Under the pieces are notes generated by a model. It was not told the origin of the DNA. It did no database searches and saw nothing but the letters and a program-made list of their open reading frames with translations. From assembly GCA_002085445.1 (NCBI GenBank), contig NBMI01000005.1, positions 1 through 64,000 on the forward strand: a stretch of DNA of 64,000 nt. The letters run 5' to 3'. The DNA is from Candidatus Parabeggiatoa sp. nov. 2. Its GTDB lineage: Bacteria > Pseudomonadota > Gammaproteobacteria > Beggiatoales > Beggiatoaceae. Position numbers and translations under genes: made by a program. The first letter of the stretch is position 1, and every line of letters begins with the position of its first letter. Shown piece by piece: positions 20,022 to 28,679 of the stretch.

Positions 20022-20198
20022 ATGGACAAAGAAAAATACATAGTAGTCGTAGAACATTACGACAAACAACTGGTTAAGACTGTTAATGAAAAAATGAATG
20101 AAGGCTACGAACCGCACGGAAATATCGTCATTGCTTTCAACGAAGCCGGCGTGATTAAATCTTACGTTCAAATAATGATCTTGAAAGAGGAGAAATAG
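20022..20198 (+). CDS. Small DUF1737-like protein
   Basis: A 58-codon ORF starting ATG at 20022 encodes MDKEKYIVVVEHYDKQLVKT and continues VNEKMNEGYEPHGNIVIAF, ending with KSYVQIMILKEEK. The pattern, a short strand, then LxxxVNxxxxxGYxPxGxxxxxF, then YxQxMx, is typical of DUF1737, small proteins of 50-70 residues with no known function. It lies 71 bp upstream of, and co-directional with, the methyltransferase gene. No strong Shine-Dalgarno sequence is visible. Confidence 0.7.
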   Translation: MDKEKYIVVVEHYDKQLVKTVNEKMNEGYEPHGNIVIAFNEAGVIKSYVQIMILKEEK

Positions 20199-20269
20199 AT
20201 TTACCGGCTTAGAAACCTCCGAGGTTTTTAAAACCTCGGAACTCTCTTATTGACACTGATATAATTTCA

Positions 20270-21982
20270 ATGAAAACAAATATCTACGATAAAATCCCTT
20301 ACATAAAACATATTTATCAACAAACGCAACCCAACAACTTGGCGACAATCGCCACCCTATTCGGTATGCAACCGCCGCCGGTTGAAACTTGTCGAGTTTT
20401 AGAATTAGGCTGCGCGAGCGGCATTAATATTCTCGCCATGGCGCAAGCCATCCCAAACGGCGAATTTGTCGGCATTGAATTGTCGGCGCAACAAATTCAA
20501 GAAGGACAAAATAATATCCGCCAGCTCGGACTACAAAATCTCACACTTAAACAAATGGATATCCTCGATATTGGTGCCGAGTTGGGAAAGTTTGACTACA
20601 TTGTAGCGCATGGCGTTTACTCGTGGGTACCCCCCAAGGTGCGCGACAAGATTTTACAGATTTGTCGTCATCATTTACAACCCAACGGTGTCGCTTATGT
20701 CAGCTACAATGTTTTACCCGGCTGGCATATTGAGCAAACGTTGCGAGAAATGATGTTGTATCGCACAAGACACTTGACTGATCCAAAAGAAAAACTTGAA
20801 CAGGCAAAAGCCTTACTCAACTTTTTTGTGGACGCCATCAAACCCAGATATGATTCTTATAGCTTATCGCTAAGAAAAGAACTCCACCGCGTGACTCAGC
20901 TCAATGAAAATTACCTCTTTCATGAATATCTGGAAGACAACAACGAGGCCGTTTTTTTCTATGAATTTATTGAACATGCCAACCAAAATGGCTTGCAATA
21001 TATCACTGACACAACGGCCACTTTTGCGTCAATCGAAAACTTTCTCGAAGAGGCGGACAAACTTGGAATGAGCCTCATTGAAAAAGAACAATACTTTGAC
21101 TTTTTACGCAATACCCAATTCCGGGCAACACTACTGTGTCATCAACCGATTTCCCTTAATCGCAACCTAGCGGCTGACAAGTTGAGCGATTTTTATATAG
21201 CCGCACCTCTCAAGCCCGCCTCACAAAATCAGTCTACGGCGGCGGAGATATCAGAAAAAGTCAAGCATGAAATGTTAGAACAATTCAACAATCTTGCCGG
21301 AGAAGCCGTTCTCTCAGTGACATCACCGCTACTCAAAGCAGTCTGTTTATGTTTAGGCGAAGTTTGGCCTCAAAGTTTATCGTTTGACAGTTTGATCCTG
21401 CAAGTTTATAAACTACTCAGGATGGTAGATTGGGAAAGGGACAAGGAACAACGGGAAAAGGACGGGACGGGAGAACAGGAAAGGGGCCAACGGGCCAACG
21501 GGCAAGGGCCAGAGGGCCAGGGGGCAGAAAAGAAGGAAAATGAAATTTACCAAACGGGATTGTCGCCCCAAGAAATAGATGAAGTTAAGACAATGCTGTT
21601 GGCGTTTTATTTAAAGAATATCGTCGAATTATCAGTTTATCCACCGCAATTCACCTTAAACCTCAGCGAGCAGCCGATAGCCAGCCCCATCGCACGGTTG
21701 CAAAGTGAACAGGGTAAACAAGTAACGAATTTACGTTACGAAGTGTTTTCTTTAGACTTTGCCACCCGTAAAGTGTTAAAGCACTTAGAAGGAACGCATG
21801 ATCGGGCCGCGTTATTGGAGATTCTGCAAAAAAGTATCGAGAATGGCGACTTAACTCTATATCAAGGCGAAGACAAAAAAGCATTGACAGAGATAGACTC
21901 AGAAGAATTACACCATCATCTGTCTCAACAGATTCAAGAGATTTTGCACAGTCTTGCTAATAAGGCTTATTTGGTTGCTTAA
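20270..21982 (+). CDS. SAM-dependent protein methyltransferase with PKMT-type regulatory and C-terminal domains
   Basis: This 570-residue protein has a class I Rossmann methyltransferase domain at residues about 1-190, with motif I LELGCASGIN (44-53), acidic VGIELS and FDYIVAHGVYSWV. It continues with the methyltransferase regulatory region and a winged-helix-like C-terminus, ending with QQIQEILHSLANKAYL. The layout matches the PKMT family, whose rickettsial members methylate lysines of outer-membrane proteins. That substrate is not established here. Residues about 390-424 are a low-complexity hydrophilic insert (GTGEQERGQRANGQGPEGQG) encoded by a G-rich repeat and absent from the family pattern. 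Confidence 0.82.
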   Translation: MKTNIYDKIPYIKHIYQQTQPNNLATIATLFGMQPPPVETCRVLELGCASGINILAMAQAIPNGEFVGIELSAQQIQEGQNNIRQLGLQNLTLKQMDILDIGAELGKFDYIVAHGVYSWVPPKVRDKILQICRHHLQPNGVAYVSYNVLPGWHIEQTLREMMLYRTRHLTDPKEKLEQAKALLNFFVDAIKPRYDSYSLSLRKELHRVTQLNENYLFHEYLEDNNEAVFFYEFIEHANQNGLQYITDTTATFASIENFLEEADKLGMSLIEKEQYFDFLRNTQFRATLLCHQPISLNRNLAADKLSDFYIAAPLKPASQNQSTAAEISEKVKHEMLEQFNNLAGEAVLSVTSPLLKAVCLCLGEVWPQSLSFDSLILQVYKLLRMVDWERDKEQREKDGTGEQERGQRANGQGPEGQGAEKKENEIYQTGLSPQEIDEVKTMLLAFYLKNIVELSVYPPQFTLNLSEQPIASPIARLQSEQGKQVTNLRYEVFSLDFATRKVLKHLEGTHDRAALLEILQKSIENGDLTLYQGEDKKALTEIDSEELHHHLSQQIQEILHSLANKAYLVA

Positions 21983-21989
21983 CTCTCTA

Positions 21990-22130
21990 CAGTAACTACA
22001 ACAAGTTTGTAGTAGTCGCGTTTGTAGTAATCGCGTTTGTAGTAGTCGCTTTAGCGACTGAGTTTGTAGTAGTCGCTTTAGCGACTGAGTTAGGCGATAA
22101 ATCGCCTACTACAAACGACTACAAACGGCT
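21990..22130. repeat. TAGTAGTCGCTTTAGCGACT palindrome cluster
   Basis: Four 'gtttgtagtagtcgc' units, two of them with the palindrome 'gtcgctttagcgac', are followed by 'aggcgataaatcgcct'. This is one of the most abundant dispersed repeats in the window (also 22770, 22880, 33390, 42870). Confidence 0.85.
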
Positions 22131-22149
22131 AAATAAAGTTGCATTTTGT

Positions 22150-22412
22150 TTTGGAGTGTGGTTTAATACGCACCCTCGAATGACTGAGGGTGTGATTAAA
22201 AAAAATGTTCTTTGAATTCAATCACTTAGACGATACCTAATCAGTCGTGGCAGAATTCGATTGCGGGCAGTTTTAGAAAATGTCGTTTCTTTTCATATAT
22301 TTAGGTTGATTTCAGCGACGAAAAGTACGGTTAATTAAATATTTCAAATGAGTTTGGTTTGTGATTGATATTATTTAATTTTATGCACTAGAAAAAATGT
22401 ACCGAGTTTCCC
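22150..22412 (+). promoter_or_regulatory. CRISPR leader for the 22413-22723 array
   Basis: About 260 bp of AT-rich sequence directly upstream of the first repeat. It matches the region upstream of the 40714 array almost base for base in several blocks: 'gtgtggtttaatacgcacc', 'atgttctttgaattcaatca', 'cttagacga', 'ttaggttgatttc' and 'gtacggttaatta'. Parts also match the leader at 950-1370. Conservation across three arrays supports a functional leader. Confidence 0.82.
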
Positions 22413-22723
22413 GTTGGGCACTACCTCAGCAATGTCGCTGATTGAAACACAGCAAACGTAGCTGTAGACGATCCTTGGTTGGTTAGGCAGTACCTCAGCA
22501 ATGTCGCTGATTGAAACAAACCTTCAATTATTTCATATTTTCCTATCTATGTTGGGCAGTACCTCAGCAATGTCCCTGATTGAAACAATCGCCAGCTAAC
22601 CGTACGCCGCCCGCGCCCATTGTTGGGCAGTACCTCAGCAATGTCGCTGATTGAAACATCAGCATCCCTAATTAGGATTTTGACACAGTTGGGCAGTACC
22701 TCAGCAATGTCGCTGATTGAAAC
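22413..22723 (+). CRISPR. CRISPR array, five repeats
   Basis: 36-nt repeats lie at 22413, 22482, 22551, 22622 and 22688. The consensus starts GTTGGGCAGTACCTCAGC and ends AATGTCGCTGATTGAAAC. The four spacers are 33, 33, 35 and 30 nt. Repeat 1 has CACT for CAGT, repeat 2 has GTTAGG for GTTGGG, and repeat 3 has TCCC for TCGC. No cas genes flank it. The repeat differs from that of the other two leader-bearing arrays although the leader is shared. Confidence 0.95.
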
Positions 22724-22825
22724 ATCACGCTCAAGCCGGTGTTACGCAAGTACCAACGTTGACAGGTTTGTAGTAGTCGCTTTAGCGACTCGGTTAGGCG
22801 ATAAATCGCCTACTACAAACGATAT

Positions 22826-22863
22826 AAAAAAAGCCCTAATATCCGTATTGGGGCTTTTTTTTT
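22826..22863 (+). terminator. Intrinsic terminator downstream of CRISPR array
   Basis: The stem AGCCCTAATA / TATTGGGGCT (one G-T pair) with loop 'tccg' is followed by nine T residues and preceded by an A-tract. It is 100 bp after the last CRISPR repeat and before the next gene, so it probably ends the pre-crRNA transcript. Confidence 0.75.
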
Positions 22864-23008
22864 GATTCGGTTGCAGGTTTGTAGTAGTCGAGTTTGTAGT
22901 AGCCGAGTTTGTAGTAGTCGCTTTAGCGACTCGTTTAGGCGATAAATCGCCTACTACAAACGGACAAACGGTAGATTTGGCTCATAACTTTTTTTATGGA
23001 GGCTATAT

Positions 23009-24487
23009 ATGCATACGATAGTAAAAAAACATGGCATTATTGTGCTGCTTTTGATAAGTTTGTTTGCCGGTTGTAAAAATCAGCCAAACAATACTGGTGA
23101 TGATAAAGTCACGAAGCCTTCTACTCAAGAACAATTATCGGAACCCGTTTATCGCCCTCCCGTTTCGACAGAGTCGTATTCACAAAGCGTGGATTTGGAG
23201 GCAAAAATCGGTCAAATGCTGATAGTGGGATTTCGTGGATTATCCATCAAAGACAAAGCAGTCCAAAACCTTAGAAAGGATATACAAAAATATCACTTGG
23301 GCGGTGTAATCCTCTTTGATTACGATATGACTCGCAAATCCTGGAAGCGTAACATTAAATCGCCGACACAAGTGAGAACACTTGTTGAACAATTGCAAGT
23401 GGTTTCACAGATACCCTTATTCATTGCCGTTGATCAAGAAGGTGGCAATATACAGCGGCTGAAAAAGAAATTCGGTTTTCCAACTACCGCCTCTGCTCAA
23501 TATTTAGGCCAACAAAATAATTTGGCTCTGACTAACAAACAAGCGTCAAAAATTGCCAAAACGCTTGCCGGACTTGGTATTAATTTTAATTTTGCCCCCG
23601 TGGTTGATCTCAATCTTAACCCTAACAACCCCGTTATTGGTGGACTTAAGCGCAGTTTTTCTGCTAAACCCGATATTGTGACTCAGCACGCGCTTAAATT
23701 TATTGAGGCCCATCGTCGATATGGTGTACTGTGCGCCATCAAACATTTTCCTGGGCATGGTAGCTCGATTAGTGACTCACATGCCGGATGGGTTGATGTA
23801 ACTAACACTTGGAAGGAAATTGAACTAGAACCGTACCAACGCATCATCGACGAAGGTATGGCAGATGCCGTTATGACAGCCCATATTTTTAATAAGCGTC
23901 TTGATTCTGAACATCCTGCCACGCTTTCAAACAAAATTGTCACCGGCAAGTTACGTCAAGAATTGCGCTACGACGGTGTTGTCGTTTCTGATGACATGCA
24001 AATGGGAGCGATCACCAACAACTACGATTTTGAACGCGCTATCCAAATCGCACTTGAAGCGGGAATTGACCTCATCGTGATAGGAAACAACTTGAAATAT
24101 GAGAAAGATATTATCAAGCGTACCGTTGCCGTTATTAAACAATTGGTAGAAGAAGGCAAAATACCAACCGCTCGTATTGATGAATCTTATCAACGAATTC
24201 AGCAACTTAAAAGCAGACTACCCAAAAGATACGCGCTAACAGTGGAAGCGGAACCCTCTGACAGTCGGATAAGGATCATGAAGTACCTTGAGCTAAAATA
24301 CTCGCCGGGTAGTGATGTTAAGCAGGAACACTACCAAGGATATGGCCCAAAATACTTTCATGGTATCAAACTCAAGCCAGGTAGTTACGATATTTGGATC
24401 GATAAAAAGGGCTATCATTCCAAAAAACAATGGGTAACAATCCGAAATCAAGACACCACAAAAATGGTGAACCTAGAGAAAAAATAG
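23009..24487 (+). CDS. NagZ-like GH3 beta-N-acetylhexosaminidase lipoprotein with C-terminal PEGA-like domain
   Basis: The N-terminus has a lipoprotein signal with lipobox LFAGC (Cys22), so the enzyme is membrane-anchored outside the cytoplasm, unlike the usual cytoplasmic NagZ. Residues about 62-405 form the GH3 barrel: VDQEGGNIQRL, FAPVVDLN, KHFPGHG (245-251), the Asp256/His258 loop of the NagZ group, and VVVSDDMQMGA carrying the catalytic nucleophile (about Asp328). It should remove N-acetylglucosamine from muropeptides or related glycans. The last roughly 70 residues (LKPGSYDIWIDKKGY) resemble a PEGA domain. It precedes two convergent lytic transglycosylases, a peptidoglycan theme. Confidence 0.88.
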   Translation: MHTIVKKHGIIVLLLISLFAGCKNQPNNTGDDKVTKPSTQEQLSEPVYRPPVSTESYSQSVDLEAKIGQMLIVGFRGLSIKDKAVQNLRKDIQKYHLGGVILFDYDMTRKSWKRNIKSPTQVRTLVEQLQVVSQIPLFIAVDQEGGNIQRLKKKFGFPTTASAQYLGQQNNLALTNKQASKIAKTLAGLGINFNFAPVVDLNLNPNNPVIGGLKRSFSAKPDIVTQHALKFIEAHRRYGVLCAIKHFPGHGSSISDSHAGWVDVTNTWKEIELEPYQRIIDEGMADAVMTAHIFNKRLDSEHPATLSNKIVTGKLRQELRYDGVVVSDDMQMGAITNNYDFERAIQIALEAGIDLIVIGNNLKYEKDIIKRTVAVIKQLVEEGKIPTARIDESYQRIQQLKSRLPKRYALTVEAEPSDSRIRIMKYLELKYSPGSDVKQEHYQGYGPKYFHGIKLKPGSYDIWIDKKGYHSKKQWVTIRNQDTTKMVNLEKK

Positions 24488-24666
24488 TACCTCAAATTGT
24501 CGAACCGATGCGATTTTTTTGAGGGCCATGTTATCAAATTGATTCACTTGAATTAATTGATGGCCCTTGATTGAAACAACAATAGAACAAGTGCAACACA
24601 CCCTAAATAATTTTGCACTTTTCACCCTGCCAAACTCCTGCCAAACTAAAGTTTGGACACAGGGAA

Positions 24667-25686
24667 TTATCTATTCACAGCGCAAGTCCTCGGCAGTGCC
24701 GGTTTGGGACAAGCTTTTATTATGTTAGCCTTGACTTTACGTTTAGACATAGCACTGCGTTGTTTCAGTCTGACTTCATCACCGTAAATATCATTGATAG
24801 TGACATTCAAAATTTTAACCCAAGTCCCTATTTGACGTTGAGTTTTGGCAGGTTTACCACAAGCCGACGGCTGTGTTTTATATATCTCTCTGTCATACAC
24901 AACGTCAATGCCTTGACAAACAAATTTCCACCAAATTTTTGGTGAGTTATAACCACCTTTTACAAACCGGTAATCTGCCACTCCTTTTGCAGAAAGATGG
25001 GCTTGACTCGACTTACCCATTGAGCCAATAGCAATGGCTGGTGAAGCCACATTCTGTGGACAGTTTTGTTCACCCGGTTTCCAAGCGGCCAAGATTTTAC
25101 GCACGTAACCCGTCGTTTCTCTAAACCGAGGACATTTCCCATTAACGATTCGGTGCGGCCCCGCGTTGTACGCACACAGCGCCAGTTTTACCGAGCCAAA
25201 ACGCGCATGCAGTTCACTAAAATAGCGTACACCGCAATCAACATTTTTTTTCGGATCATATAACTGGTTTTCAGCCAAACCACAAGCTTCTTCACCCGTT
25301 TGCGGCATAATTTGCATTAGCCCAACAGCGCCTTTTGGGGAGACAGCATTTGGATCCCATTTGCTTTCCTGATCGATGATGGCACAAACGAGCGAAGCAT
25401 CAACATCGTAACGGTTTGCCGCTTGCTGTGCCAATTCGTCAAGACTATACTTCCTTTGAGTCTCACCAGAAGGCTCAGAGGCGCCATCACTTCCATCAGA
25501 GGGTGGTTTGTAAGACTCATTTTCATTGGGGAGTACTGAATCTGGGAGCTGCGCCGGGGTACTTTCACCTTGTTGAGGTACGTTCGGCTGGGGTTTACTT
25601 GGCCGTTCCTCAGGGTTTCCGCACGACGAAAGAGTGAATAAAAAAAACGTCCCAATTGATAACGAAATTAAAACTTCTTTTTTCAT
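24667..25686 (-). CDS. Lytic transglycosylase lipoprotein, SLT domain plus repeated C-terminal domain
   Basis: A 339-residue lipoprotein (lipobox LSSC, Cys22), then a Pro/Ser-rich linker (about 25-78), then an SLT goose-lysozyme-like domain (about 80-195). Catalytic Glu107 lies in IIDQES; GLMQIMP (122-128) and CAYNAGP (171-177) are typical. It should cleave peptidoglycan glycan strands to 1,6-anhydro products. The C-terminal roughly 115 residues (GVADYRFVKGGY, WWKFVCQGIDVVYDRE, ILNVTINDIYGDE, IIKACPK) form a domain that occurs twice in the neighbouring transglycosylase. It is 3 bp downstream of that gene. Confidence 0.88.
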   Translation of the reverse strand: MKKEVLISLSIGTFFLFTLSSCGNPEERPSKPQPNVPQQGESTPAQLPDSVLPNENESYKPPSDGSDGASEPSGETQRKYSLDELAQQAANRYDVDASLVCAIIDQESKWDPNAVSPKGAVGLMQIMPQTGEEACGLAENQLYDPKKNVDCGVRYFSELHARFGSVKLALCAYNAGPHRIVNGKCPRFRETTGYVRKILAAWKPGEQNCPQNVASPAIAIGSMGKSSQAHLSAKGVADYRFVKGGYNSPKIWWKFVCQGIDVVYDREIYKTQPSACGKPAKTQRQIGTWVKILNVTINDIYGDEVRLKQRSAMSKRKVKANIIKACPKPALPRTCAVNR

Positions 25687-25689
25687 TAA

Positions 25690-26928
25690 TTAGCACCTCA
25701 CATTCACATCAAAAGAAAATATCGATGATGTCCAAGATAAATCTTGGACTCCAATCAACAGAAAAATAGGCTCTGTGCTACTCTGTGGTACTCTGTGATG
25801 TCCAAGATAAATCTTGGACTCCAACCAAAAACTTCGACTTTTGGAACAACCTTGAAGTATTCTGCTTTTGATTCGGTATTTAGCCCAAGCATTATTTCCT
25901 TTGAGTCTGACATCATCTGCGTAAATGTCATCCACAGTCGCACCTAGAATTTTACGCCAAGTTTTCTGTTGAGATGGCGTTATTGCCGACTGACCAATTA
26001 TACCTATTTCTCTATAATAAACTACATCAATGGCGCGACAAACCAGTGTCCACCAAATGGATGGCGATTTATAATTAGTATTTATAAACCAGTTATCCGC
26101 GAGTCCTTTTGCAGAAAAATAGTTGGCAGGAGTCACAGGCTTTGGCACACGATGAGCTTTGGGACAAGCCTTGATTATTTTGCGTTTTATTTTCGTTTTA
26201 GACAAAGCACGATTATCTTGGTAAATATCATTGACAGTCGCCGCTAAAATATTCCGCCAACTTCTCTTCTGAGATTGAGTTCTTGCTGGTATTTTACCGC
26301 CCTGTTTTTCATAGACAAAATCAATAGATTGACAAAGCAAACGCCACCATTCATTATTTTTATAGTAGCCATTTCTAAACCATTTGTCTGCGACGGGTTT
26401 TGCCGACCGAAAAAACTGTGGAAAAGCATAAGGCCGTTCTTGATATGGCTTGCCTTTATTCCAAATTTCGAGAACCTTGGCAATATATATTCTTGTTTCT
26501 CTAATCTTCAGACAACGTTTTAGGCCCTTCTTGGCCCGGTTAGGCCCGGCGTTATAGGCACATAGTGCCTGTTTTACCGAGCCAAAACGATCCAACTGCG
26601 CCTTGAAATAGCGTACACCGCAGTTAATATTTTTTATCGGATCAAATAACTGTTCCCAAGTCAGGCCACAAAATCCTCGGCCCGTGCTAGGCATAATTTG
26701 CATTAGCCCAATTGCGCCGGCACCTGGGGAAACCGCACTTGTGTTCCAGCCGCTTTCCCGTTGGATGATGGCAAAGACTAATTTCACATCAACGCCGTAA
26801 CGAATTGCAGCTTGCCGTGCCCATTCTCGCAACTCGCTATGGGTATAACTAGCGTAAACGCTGGAAATGTCAGCGAGATTAAATAAGATTGGAACGATTA
26901 ACGCAAGTAAAGTCCTTAATCCTCTCAT
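25690..26928 (-). CDS. Lytic transglycosylase with two copies of the same C-terminal domain
   Basis: A 412-residue exported protein with an N-terminal signal peptide (LLALIVPILFNLADISSVYA). The SLT domain carries catalytic Glu59 (IIQRES), GLMQIMP and CAYNAGP. Two tandem C-terminal domains of about 95 residues follow (KPVADKWFRNGYY...KACPK and KGLADNWFINTNY...QGCSK), each with paired Trp, a Cys and an INDIY/VDDIY motif. The last roughly 45 residues (WLESKIYLGHHRVPQ onward) are translated from 'gtccaagataaatcttggac' repeats and appear to be an acquired tail. It is the upstream paralogue of the transglycosylase that ends at 24667. Confidence 0.85.
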   Translation of the reverse strand: MRGLRTLLALIVPILFNLADISSVYASYTHSELREWARQAAIRYGVDVKLVFAIIQRESGWNTSAVSPGAGAIGLMQIMPSTGRGFCGLTWEQLFDPIKNINCGVRYFKAQLDRFGSVKQALCAYNAGPNRAKKGLKRCLKIRETRIYIAKVLEIWNKGKPYQERPYAFPQFFRSAKPVADKWFRNGYYKNNEWWRLLCQSIDFVYEKQGGKIPARTQSQKRSWRNILAATVNDIYQDNRALSKTKIKRKIIKACPKAHRVPKPVTPANYFSAKGLADNWFINTNYKSPSIWWTLVCRAIDVVYYREIGIIGQSAITPSQQKTWRKILGATVDDIYADDVRLKGNNAWAKYRIKSRILQGCSKSRSFWLESKIYLGHHRVPQSSTEPIFLLIGVQDLSWTSSIFSFDVNVRC

Positions 26929-27043
26929 TTTTATTTTATCAGGGCAAACTTGGGGTGGTGAAAAGGAGGTTCCAACGGGTTCTAAAACTTGATCCCATTT
27001 TTATTCCGCTTAGTAAAAATTTAAAAAAAACAATCATTTAAAT

Positions 27044-27114
27044 CTCATTAAAATCATTAAAATCATTAATCATTAATCATTAATCATTAATCATTAATCA
27101 TTAATTGTTAATTA
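27044..27114. repeat. TTAATCA heptamer tandem repeat
   Basis: About seven to eight tandem copies of the 7-bp unit TTAATCA lie between the transglycosylase gene start and the next gene's 3' end. This is the same unit as at 44535 on the other strand (ATTAATG register). Confidence 0.9.
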
Positions 27115-27175
27115 TTTTCACCACCCTAGGGCAAACCTCCAAGGTATTACACATTGAGGTTTAAGTTTGCACTCC

Positions 27176-27967
27176 TCAATCAATAAATCTAAGGTGTTCA
27201 AAACCACGCGCTTCGTTTTCAGTGTTCGGTTCGACGCGATGCCAACCCGATAACCTAATAGTCGCGTGATCAGGATGACGTACCTTTCCGCGCGCATAAA
27301 CTTTTGGGTTAGCCAACGTTCTGGTGAACGTTTCTTTACTTTTGGGATGCTGATGCCGATAAGCTTGGTACTCGCCTTCGGTGAGTCCATTTGGGAAGCG
27401 ACGATTCACATAAACAGCAGTTCCACCCTCACGATAAAGTTCTTCGACAAGATGAGGTTTTCCGCCTCTACCTCTCACAATGGGTTCGTTTTTAAAAATC
27501 CAATTAGCGTTGGGAGGCGTAAATGGTTCTGGAATGAAAAACCATTCACCTTGACGAATAAAACCTTCATTTTTTCGTTTATTGCGCTTTTTGCGCTTAA
27601 CTTGGTGTTTTCTTTGAGAGTCGTGAGCAGGTTGTGGTTTCAAAGCCTCTTTGGCTTCACGAACATTAGAAATACCGTGGCGACTTGGAAGAGCGGCTGC
27701 GAACCAATGTCGTTCATCGTGCCCACAAAGGAATTTAAATTTGTCAGCAACCGGATTGAATTTGTCTTGAACCATTAAAATCAAGTGACGATCTTCAGGA
27801 GCGAGGTTGACAACATTGACATCAAAGCTGTCAGGATTGGCTCGAATGACAAAATATTCTCCAGATTTGTCTTCCCCGACATCCACCTCGTAACCAAAAG
27901 TTCTTTCCTCAAGTTGGATTCGAGAACCCATTTTTGCAAATTGCTTGGTAAGAAGTTCGCTATTCAT
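27176..27967 (-). CDS. Conserved hypothetical protein
   Basis: 263 residues from ATG at 27967 (MNSELLTKQFAKMG); an upstream in-frame TTG at 28021 is less likely. The sequence has a beta-rich N-terminal part (YEVDVGEDKSGEYFVIRAN, then LAPEDRHLILMVQ), the segment FLCGHDERHWFAAALP, a very basic stretch (about 120-135, KRKKRNKRKN) and the phrases RQGEWFFIPEPF and GGTAVYVNRRFPNGLTEGEY. I do not assign it to a named family. It looks soluble and possibly nucleic-acid binding, judging only by the basic stretch. Confidence 0.7.
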   Translation of the reverse strand: MNSELLTKQFAKMGSRIQLEERTFGYEVDVGEDKSGEYFVIRANPDSFDVNVVNLAPEDRHLILMVQDKFNPVADKFKFLCGHDERHWFAAALPSRHGISNVREAKEALKPQPAHDSQRKHQVKRKKRNKRKNEGFIRQGEWFFIPEPFTPPNANWIFKNEPIVRGRGGKPHLVEELYREGGTAVYVNRRFPNGLTEGEYQAYRHQHPKSKETFTRTLANPKVYARGKVRHPDHATIRLSGWHRVEPNTENEARGFEHLRFID

Positions 27968-28129
27968 AATAATACCCTGACTTACTGTAATTTGTTGTAC
28001 GACAGACTCCGTCAACGACAATTAAAAGAGGTTTCAATAGGGCCATGAGTTGAAATTCCTTGAGCCATTATGCGATATGGCCCACAATTGACGGCCATCA
28101 GTCTATCGATCTCGTTTGTAGTTCATGTA

Positions 28130-28679
28130 GCACTGTAGTAGGCGCTTCAGCGCCTTAGTTTGTAATAGGCGCTTCAGGCGCTTTAGTGTCTGTCACAAAA
28201 TAACTTGAACAAATTTTATCAATTTGATTAGAATTTGCTCTACAAAAATGACCAGGTTATTTTGTGACAGGCCCTTAGTTTGGCGGTTGGAGTCCAAACT
28301 TTAGTTTGGCGGCTGGAGTCCAAACTTTAGTTTGGCAACCTCCATCCAAACTTTAGTTTGGCGGCAGGACTCCAAGTTTAACCTAATTCGTTTAGGAGCA
28401 ATATTAGCTGTACTAGTGCAGGAGAGCGGAAATTCCCGTACCACCAGCCAACAGCTAAAGCAGTTGTCTGAAAGCCAAAGTACCCTAAAGGGCACTACAA
28501 GAGGGTTAAGTTTACTGGACGGGTTTTAGCTTTTAGCTGAGGTGGTATCGAAACTTCCGCTTTACTGTACTAGTAGTCTGTCAACATTGTTTTGACGGGT
28601 AAAATACGTTTTAAATTCCTCCAAACTAAAGTTTGGACTCCTTGATGTGTACTGCCAAACTAAAGTTTGGACTCCTTGA
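28130..28679. repeat. Repeat-filled intergenic region
   Basis: Several CCAAACTTTAGTTTGG palindromes (28285-28365 and 28620-28670), an inverted pair 'gtcacaaaataac' / 'ttattttgtgac' (28194-28268, about 75 bp, MITE-like) and 'gcgcttcaggcgctt' palindromes. No gene is supported. Confidence 0.6.
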
